From: Lawsonella clevelandensis
GTDB lineage: Bacteria > Actinomycetota > Actinomycetes > Mycobacteriales > Mycobacteriaceae
Length of the DNA stretch: 35,856 bases
Direction of reading: 5' to 3'
Assembly: GCF_003241315.1 (NCBI RefSeq)
Contig: NZ_QFOZ01000008.1
Coordinates: forward strand, 1 to 35,856
The notes under the pieces are model-generated. The model had not been told where the DNA came from, did no database searches, and saw nothing but the letters and a program-made list of their open reading frames with translations. Shown here piece after piece: positions 30,106-35,856 of the stretch (its first letter is position 1; each line of letters opens with the position of its first letter). A program made the translations under genes and the position numbers.

Positions 30106-31275
30106 ATGGGTCAGGAACAATCTCGAGCACGTATTAATGCCTATAGCTTCATCATTAAGCACCTCCAAGAGGGTATGCCTAATAACTCATGGAAATGGGA
30201 TGAGGATATCCAATCCCGCAGGTCAAAGTCACTTATCGGGGGAATAATCCTTATGGTTTTAGTGCTTATAGTGGTGGGTGTTATTGCCCTTATTTCGCCC
30301 TCGCGGGCAGTAGCAGGAAACGAATTAGTGCTCAGTAAAAATTCTGGGCAAATGTACGTTATGCAGAATGGTCGTCTCCATCCAGTCTCCGGTATTGCTG
30401 CTGCACGGCTCATTCTGGGTGATGCCGTTACCCCCACGGTGGTAACGGATAAAGATATTGCAGCACTACCCCAAGGAATCCCACTGGGAATTTCTCAAGG
30501 TCCGCGTGCATTACCTAACGATGCTGGACGAATGGGTGAGAACGGTCAGGTATGGGCAATGTGTGACTACGCAGAACCCACTACGGATAGATTCTTCAAA
30601 GTACGTTCAACAATGTTGGTAGGGGCAGTAACAGATTCTGCATTGGATAAGCTTCATCCCGTCACAATGCTGGCAGTACATAACGACGACGTGTGGCTGC
30701 TAGAGGGAGGGCACCGTCGGCCTGTCAACGACATGAAGCGAAGCGATGCGCTTCATAAAGGTGCTCGTGTTGTATCAGGCGCACTCTTAAACTCTTTAGT
30801 GGAAATGCCAAGTACTACCACGAACGCACTACCTGCCGATACGGGTGAAACCTCACTGTGTGCAGTATGGCGTGTCAAATCCGGCACTGCAGAGCCACGT
30901 CTTTCCCTCTTGGCCGGAAACCTTGATAAGGAGTGGAAGCAATCTACCGATCTAGCGCAGCAAGATAACGATGGCGATCGCGTAGATGCGTTTCTATTGA
31001 TTGGGCGTCGTACCGTCGTTGGTTTTGCTGCTCCGCTAGTAGGGGGTGGAGCACTAGAGTCTGTTATTGATGAATCGCAAGAATCTTCCCACCGGCAAGC
31101 CGATGTGTGGGTAGTAGGTGACGATGGTATTCGCTTCGGTACGCAGCGAGAGACATTACACGTCCTTGGTTTAGGAACTGAAACTATGCCTCTCCCATGG
31201 GCCATGATTTCCCAACTCAGTACTGGCCCTTACCTCGCTCAATCTGATGCGAACGGGCTCGGCGCCACCGGGTAA
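30106..31275 (+). CDS. eccB: type VII secretion protein EccB
   Basis: EccB is a core membrane component of the ESX secretion machine with a large periplasmic domain. From ATG 30106 (GGGAGAG upstream) the 389-residue protein has the family start S-R-A-R-I-N-A-Y-S-F-I-I-K-H-L, one transmembrane helix at about 43-64, and the periplasmic repeats N-S-G-Q-M-Y-V-M-Q-N-G-R-L-H-P-V and A-A-R-L-I-L-G, then W-A-M-C-D-Y. It is shorter than the ~470-480 residues of mycobacterial EccB. An earlier start at 30058 lacks support. Its 3' end overlaps the convergent mycP gene by 59 bases. Confidence 0.9.
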   Translation: MGQEQSRARINAYSFIIKHLQEGMPNNSWKWDEDIQSRRSKSLIGGIILMVLVLIVVGVIALISPSRAVAGNELVLSKNSGQMYVMQNGRLHPVSGIAAARLILGDAVTPTVVTDKDIAALPQGIPLGISQGPRALPNDAGRMGENGQVWAMCDYAEPTTDRFFKVRSTMLVGAVTDSALDKLHPVTMLAVHNDDVWLLEGGHRRPVNDMKRSDALHKGARVVSGALLNSLVEMPSTTTNALPADTGETSLCAVWRVKSGTAEPRLSLLAGNLDKEWKQSTDLAQQDNDGDRVDAFLLIGRRTVVGFAAPLVGGGALESVIDESQESSHRQADVWVVGDDGIRFGTQRETLHVLGLGTETMPLPWAMISQLSTGPYLAQSDANGLGATG

Positions 31276-32614
31276 TCGCAAAGATAGTTCCACCGAGGAT
31301 GAACATTCCGAGGATAGCGGAAAATGTTGTGTGGGGAGGAGACATCGGAGGTTCTCGAAAAGGAAGTCCCTCTCCATTGCCCTTCCCTGTTGAAGACGTG
31401 TTACTTACTGCTGCAATAGGATCAACAATTCCGAATCCCAATTGAGTATTACGGCCGCCTGCGACAGGACGAGCTGTTTTCTTTACATGCTCCATAACAG
31501 TAGAAGCATTCCAGTCCGGGTGCTGAGAACGAACAAGAGCTACCACGCCGCTAACAAAAGGAGTTGCGAAGCTCGTTCCTTGTAGTTCACTAATTTGGCC
31601 ATCTGGGGTTTGCACAGCATCAACAAGCCCCTTTTTACCGGTAGAAACAATTTCTTCACCAGGCGCTGCCACATCAACCCATGGCCCCGCTATAGAAAAT
31701 TCGGAGGGACGCCCATCTTGTGCAACTGATCCAACGGTAAGCACAAGATCGTCAAAATGCGCCGGGGAAACAACAGTTTTGATATCCGATTGGGAAACAG
31801 GTGTACTCGATAGCGGACGAATAGTATTTTGCACGCGACACTCATCAGTTAGATTGCCAGCTGCGGCAACCACCACGACGTCACGCACATGCACCGCATA
31901 GTACAGTGCAGCGCCTAGTGGCCCATCTCCAAGATCCATTCCTAAAGGGCGACATGCAGCTTGCGAGATATTAATAACGGTAGCGCCCGCGTCAGCGGCC
32001 ATCCGTACCGCTTTTGCGAGAGTAACAACATTCCCCGGCGTACCCTCCGGGCGTTCAGGAGCATGCTGATGGTGTCGTGACGATTTTTGTGGCGGCGTAT
32101 CCGGCAATACTCCGTAATGGTCGGAAGTTTGCCTAATGGAAAGAATGCGTACTGCAGGAGCCACACCCGCAAATCCATCATCATCTGGTTGCGCAGCGAG
32201 TACTCCAGCCACGACAGTACCGTGTGCATCACAATCGTGGAGGCCATTATCGTGGGAGTCGAAATCGCCAAGCCCGTGAATATTATGAAGCCGCGAATTA
32301 GGACTGACACCAGTATCAATAATGGCGACTGTTTGTCCTTCCCCCCTTGTAAGGTGCCAAATAGGTCGAGCGTCTACAAGCGGATGGAATTGCTGCGTCT
32401 GTACATGTGCAGAAAGCGCAGGTGACACAACAGGATTAACGCATGGGGAAGTTTGAGTAGCGCGAACGGTAATCGATCCGCTTGGCAGAAGTGACCTATT
32501 AACACTGGGCGGCTGATAGTTCTCAGCATATGCGGGGATAGTGCACATACCGTTAACCGCGAGAATGACACTGGTTGTGAGTAGTGCGAGGAAAGTTTGG
32601 TGGGGGCGTGACAT
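31217..32614 (-). CDS. mycP: mycosin, type VII secretion subtilisin-like protease MycP
   Basis: Mycosins are membrane-bound serine proteases on the outer side of the membrane that are needed for ESX stability. The 465-residue protein has a signal peptide (about 1-30, ending A-Y-A), the subtilisin triad in I-I-D-T-G-V (Asp100), D-A-H-G-T-V-V-A-G (His131) and G-T-S-F-A-T-P (Ser348), the oxyanion Asn254 in A-A-G-N, and a C-terminal transmembrane helix followed by a basic tail. All catalytic residues are intact. eccD precedes it in the same direction, 63 bases upstream. Confidence 0.95.
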   Translation of the reverse strand: MSRPHQTFLALLTTSVILAVNGMCTIPAYAENYQPPSVNRSLLPSGSITVRATQTSPCVNPVVSPALSAHVQTQQFHPLVDARPIWHLTRGEGQTVAIIDTGVSPNSRLHNIHGLGDFDSHDNGLHDCDAHGTVVAGVLAAQPDDDGFAGVAPAVRILSIRQTSDHYGVLPDTPPQKSSRHHQHAPERPEGTPGNVVTLAKAVRMAADAGATVINISQAACRPLGMDLGDGPLGAALYYAVHVRDVVVVAAAGNLTDECRVQNTIRPLSSTPVSQSDIKTVVSPAHFDDLVLTVGSVAQDGRPSEFSIAGPWVDVAAPGEEIVSTGKKGLVDAVQTPDGQISELQGTSFATPFVSGVVALVRSQHPDWNASTVMEHVKKTARPVAGGRNTQLGFGIVDPIAAVSNTSSTGKGNGEGLPFREPPMSPPHTTFSAILGMFILGGTIFAITRWRRARSHQIERGKGQY

Positions 32615-32677
32615 ACTTTCACCATTCTGGGCGAGTACGAAAAATATGTGGAAGAACAGTTGTGGGAATGATGACGG

Positions 32678-34078
32678 CTACAAGGTAAGGAGTAAAGACA
32701 CTAATCCGGTAGCCACAATGCCAATGGGGAAAATAATGGCGAGCAATACAGATTCCATAATCTCCACAATGCGCTGAGCAAGAGGAGTGAGATTCCATTG
32801 TGTCGACCATAGCCAGAGTGCACTAAAAATGAGGAGGCACAGAAGAATAAGTACCAGTCCTACGAGAGGGTTCGTTAGAGCTGCCGTCACCACAGAAATA
32901 GCAGTAAAAATAACCAATACTGTCCCTAATAACCAGGGAGTTTGCGTGCGATAAACAGCATGGAGGCTTGCGCTCACAAGGCTAATAACAATAAGCCCTA
33001 AAAGAATCCACTGCCATACAGTGGGGGCATCATAAGGAGTAGTCCACGGGCACCCTAACAGTGTCACCGTGCACACAACAGTAAGGAAAGCACCGGACAG
33101 TGTCAGAACAGATTGTAGCCAGCGGGCCCTCTGTAATTTTTTCTCTAGCTCTGGATCTATAACAGATTGCGGGAGTAGCGGAAGATCAACATCAATAAGC
33201 GCTGTTAGAGGAATTTTTACACGGGCAATCCAGAGAGCTAAACGAGGAGCTGCCAAGAAAAGAACCGACGCTATAAGTAACCCCGTAGAGGCCGTACTAC
33301 GTGCCGGAATGGGTGTGTATTCCGTGATCGTAAGACCTACCATTACAGTAATGAATACTCCGAAAAGAGCAGCAAAAGGCTCACTTTTCAGAGAGAGTGT
33401 GCCAATAAGTTGGCAGAGAATCATAGTAAGTAGTGACATGCTCACTGCGATAAGAGCACGGGTAGAAAGACTCAATCCGTAGTTGGCGCCGGGCAGTGCA
33501 AATCCTCCTGCTGCTGCCATAGTAAGTGCGGACCAGCCGAGGAATGAGGTGTCTGCGCGTCCACGTTGATAGATAACCACCATGGTGTAGGCCAAAAGAA
33601 GGATAAGGCTGCCAAGGACGCCTCCAAAGCTCCACCAGCTGGAAAAGAATCCAGATATGACGCAGCCTAATACCCATATACCAATGGTGATAAGACTCAG
33701 TCGGCGGCTGGATTGTTGAAGTTCGTTAAGGCGTTCTTTGTCGTCCAGTGAGTGGGGGCTGTCTGTGATGGCGGAGTGGGTAACTGGTTCAGTCGCCATG
33801 TCCCGTTCAAAAAGGAGAACATCGCCATCGCGTATGCCGTTATCAAAGAGAGTTCGGTCTTCTTTTAATACCCCATTTGTGAGATGGGCGAGTTGCCAGG
33901 GGGAGGAGCTGACAACATCGACGTATTGGGGAGTGTCTGTATCTATGGGGTCTAAGCTGTGATGCTGTTGAAGAAGGAATTGAACAAAAAAGGTGGCTTC
34001 AGAGGGGTAGAGAGTAGAGGGGATAGCGAGAGCTACTCTCTCATACGGGGTATGGACGATGACGCGGAGCGCAACCAC
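32678..34078 (-). CDS. eccD: type VII secretion integral membrane protein EccD
   Basis: EccD forms the bulk of the ESX membrane pore. From GTG 34078 (AAGGAG seven bases upstream) the 466-residue protein begins with a ubiquitin-like YukD domain (about residues 3-90, L-R-V-I-V-H-T-P-Y-E-R-V-A-L) then a charged linker and roughly ten or eleven hydrophobic helices to the C-terminus. A start at 34135 adds 19 residues but no ribosome-binding site. It is transcribed with mycP and divergent from eccC. Confidence 0.9.
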   Translation of the reverse strand: MVALRVIVHTPYERVALAIPSTLYPSEATFFVQFLLQQHHSLDPIDTDTPQYVDVVSSSPWQLAHLTNGVLKEDRTLFDNGIRDGDVLLFERDMATEPVTHSAITDSPHSLDDKERLNELQQSSRRLSLITIGIWVLGCVISGFFSSWWSFGGVLGSLILLLAYTMVVIYQRGRADTSFLGWSALTMAAAGGFALPGANYGLSLSTRALIAVSMSLLTMILCQLIGTLSLKSEPFAALFGVFITVMVGLTITEYTPIPARSTASTGLLIASVLFLAAPRLALWIARVKIPLTALIDVDLPLLPQSVIDPELEKKLQRARWLQSVLTLSGAFLTVVCTVTLLGCPWTTPYDAPTVWQWILLGLIVISLVSASLHAVYRTQTPWLLGTVLVIFTAISVVTAALTNPLVGLVLILLCLLIFSALWLWSTQWNLTPLAQRIVEIMESVLLAIIFPIGIVATGLVSLLLTL

Positions 34079-34354
34079 TAATAATCTCCTTGTAATTGTG
34101 GGGAGGTACCTGATGTATCGAGAGTGGTTTCTCAATACACAAACGTTGCTAGTAATAGTCGATAGTGTCGCGTTGTGGGGCTTCTACTTTCTTTTTAATT
34201 TCTTTTTTATAAGAAAAAATGCAGGTAAAAGTATATTTTTGAGGAAAATAAAAAGAGTTTTTAGAAATGTAGCTCGCCCATAAGGCGCAATGATTTTCTA
34301 CTATCAGGCACGTTCACTTTGTTCGTATTATTCACATAAGGGAATTAGCTACTC
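34079..34354. promoter_or_regulatory. divergent eccD/eccC control region
   Basis: A 276-base spacer, clearly A+T-rich, with T-run/A-run inverted arms around 34200-34222 (TTTTTT ATAAG AAAAAA). It must hold promoters for eccD leftward and eccC rightward, but no single -35/-10 pair was convincing. Confidence 0.45.
34113..34283 (+). CDS. possible 56-residue membrane peptide between eccD and eccC
   Basis: ATG 34113 follows GGGAGG at 34101-34106. The peptide has one hydrophobic segment (about residues 11-32, ending in several Phe) and a basic Lys/Arg tail. It lies in the A+T-rich divergent promoter region, where chance hydrophobic frames are expected, so it may not be a gene. Confidence 0.22.
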   Translation: MYREWFLNTQTLLVIVDSVALWGFYFLFNFFFIRKNAGKSIFLRKIKRVFRNVARP

Positions 34355-35856
34355 GTGCCTGAGGTATCGTCATCGTCTGATTCGGATAAAGGATCAGCTG
34401 TTTCAAGCTCTCATTCTGCTGTGTCACAAGGGGATACAGGGGCGCGCTCCACGCGTGGAATAACAGGTTTTCGAACTGGAGCAACTCGGTTTTTCCATGG
34501 TCGTACGCTACCCGCTCGTACAAGTGGTGATGCCTCTAGCGTCGATGTTGAGCTTGCCCCCGAGATTCCGACGCAGGAATCTCAGCCTCTTCTTCCCAAA
34601 CTTATGCCTATTGTTATGGTGGTTGGCGTACTGGGGTCAATTATTTGGATGGCTAAATCCGGTGGTCGTATGAGCCCGATGATGCTGATGTTCCCTGTCA
34701 TGATGCTTGCTTCTGCTGGCACTATGATCTCTACCAGTTTGGGTGGAGGGAATGTTATGCAGGAAATTGCTCGGCGTCGGCAGGAATATTTACGGTACCT
34801 GGCTGATCTGGATGACGAACGGCAAGAACTTCACAAACTTGTGAGAAATGAAGAGGTGCTACGTTTTCCGCATCCTTCTCGCTACCAGGGATACCTCAAT
34901 GACCGGTATTTGTGGAGTATCCGAGAAGATGATGATTCATTTCTTTGCTTCCGCGTAGGAACAGGATTCGTTTCCACCGATGATCATTTTGTGTTTCCGG
35001 AGCTTCCTCGAGAAGAAGATCTAGAGCCTGTTTCGGTAAGTGCACTCCGCCTTTTTTCGGACACTGCTAACACTATTGAAGACATGCCCATTGTGGTCAG
35101 TCTGCGAGGCTTTACTCGATGCGTAGTAAGTGGAGAGAAGCAACGGTCGGAGAGTCTTTTTCGGTCTATGCTTATGACCTTCTTCCTTACACATCATCCC
35201 GAGGATTGTCATGTTGTATTAGCGTGTAAAGATCCACAATGGCCGGAGCTGTTGAAATGGCTTCCTCATACAGTTCGCCGCTCCGACTATGAGCTTTACC
35301 CTTTTAATCTTCTCCACCAGACTTTTGATTTACGTGAGGATTTACCCCAGCAGGGAACTACTCTGCTCATCACTGATAGTGAGGATTTCCTTCGTAACTA
35401 TGGATCGTATTTCCCGCATATTGTCGCAATACTTCCAGAGGTTGAGCACACAGAAACAGGCCTTTATCTGGAAGTAGCAGATGATGGCATCGTCAGTGTG
35501 TGGTTTCATGGCGAATCTTGTCCATTAGGCAAGGCCGACGAGTTGAGCTATGCCACTGCCGCCGCTATTGCTTGGCGTTTGGCTGGTTATACAACAAACG
35601 ACAGTGCAGTTGTTAATGGTGATGATGAGGCTTCCGATGAGGTAGCACGGACAGATCTTTTCGACCTAATAGGTATGGGATCGGTAGAGAATTTCCTGCC
35701 AGAACGCGATTGGGCGTTGAAGGTGGGGCGAGACCGTCTTCGCGTCCCTATTGGTCTTGATGATGAAGGGAAATCTGTTTATCTAGACCTTAAAGAATCG
35801 GCACAGGGCGGTATGGGGCCGCATGGATTATGTATTGGTGCTACAGGTTCTGGTAA
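34355..35856 (+). CDS. eccC: type VII secretion ATPase EccC, 3' end outside the window
   Basis: EccC is the FtsK/SpoIIIE-type motor that recognises and drives ESX substrates. The frame is open from GTG 34355, the first start after an in-frame TAG at 34346, to the last base: 500 codons. Residues ~1-80 are Ser/Thr-rich then T-G-F-R-T-G-A-T-R-F-F-H-G-R; two transmembrane helices follow at about 88-130 with a Met-rich second one. Then R-R-R-Q-E-Y-L-R-Y-L-x-D-L-D-D-x-R, as in other EccC proteins, and the window ends at G-A-T-G-S-G(K), the Walker A of the first ATPase domain. AAGGGA lies eleven bases upstream. Confidence 0.93.
   Translation, partial: MPEVSSSSDSDKGSAVSSSHSAVSQGDTGARSTRGITGFRTGATRFFHGRTLPARTSGDASSVDVELAPEIPTQESQPLLPKLMPIVMVVGVLGSIIWMAKSGGRMSPMMLMFPVMMLASAGTMISTSLGGGNVMQEIARRRQEYLRYLADLDDERQELHKLVRNEEVLRFPHPSRYQGYLNDRYLWSIREDDDSFLCFRVGTGFVSTDDHFVFPELPREEDLEPVSVSALRLFSDTANTIEDMPIVVSLRGFTRCVVSGEKQRSESLFRSMLMTFFLTHHPEDCHVVLACKDPQWPELLKWLPHTVRRSDYELYPFNLLHQTFDLREDLPQQGTTLLITDSEDFLRNYGSYFPHIVAILPEVEHTETGLYLEVADDGIVSVWFHGESCPLGKADELSYATAAAIAWRLAGYTTNDSAVVNGDDEASDEVARTDLFDLIGMGSVENFLPERDWALKVGRDRLRVPIGLDDEGKSVYLDLKESAQGGMGPHGLCIGATGSG

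Noticed and set aside
32087..32425. 112-residue plus-strand frame inside mycP
   Set aside because: It lies opposite the conserved mycosin catalytic region and shows no domain of its own.

Overview
The window is a chromosomal segment of a moderate-G+C actinobacterium of the Mycobacteriales (Corynebacterium and relatives). The support is the sequence of the ribosomal proteins and elongation factors, the short-LID adenylate kinase, GTG starts behind AGGAGG-like sites, rpsN and rpmJ missing from the ribosomal clusters, and an ESX-4-type type VII secretion locus next to truA. The species cannot be named from this sequence alone.

Layout. 1-594: end of a TM2-domain membrane protein. 843-5282: str cluster rpsL-rpsG-fusA-tuf, closed by a 17-bp perfect terminator hairpin. 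5539-8250: six tightly packed minus-strand genes of an Asp23/Gls24-AmaP envelope-stress cluster, inserted between tuf and rpsJ. 8797-13976: S10 operon (rpsJ to rpsQ) behind a long structured leader. 14025-16794: an island splitting S10 from spc, with a very strong hairpin, an FGGY-family sugar kinase behind a repeat-rich control region, and a secreted trypsin-fold protein whose catalytic triad is lost. 17036-21067: spc operon (rplN to rplO). 21272-23973: secY-adk-map. 24198-27790: infA-rpsM-rpsK-rpsD-rpoA-rplQ, followed by truA. 28770-35856: type VII secretion locus with an unrecognised 414-residue protein, eccB, mycP, eccD and the first 500 codons of eccC, which runs off the right edge at its first Walker A motif.

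Most genes form the protein-synthesis superlocus: ribosomal proteins, translation factors, RNA polymerase alpha, the Sec channel, and enzymes that process or modify its products (Map, TruA). Three accessory blocks interrupt or flank it: the Asp23 cluster, the kinase/pseudoprotease island and the ESX locus. In the ESX block eccB and eccC are on the plus strand and mycP and eccD on the minus strand, the same topology as mycobacterial ESX-4.

The most interesting points are the catalytically dead trypsin-like exported protein, ribosomal protein L17 with a C-terminal 'sunset'-like domain, the structured rpsJ and secY leaders, the fusA ribosome-binding site displayed in a hairpin loop, and the unidentified gene in the ESX locus. 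No tRNA, rRNA, CRISPR array, transposase or insertion sequence was seen.
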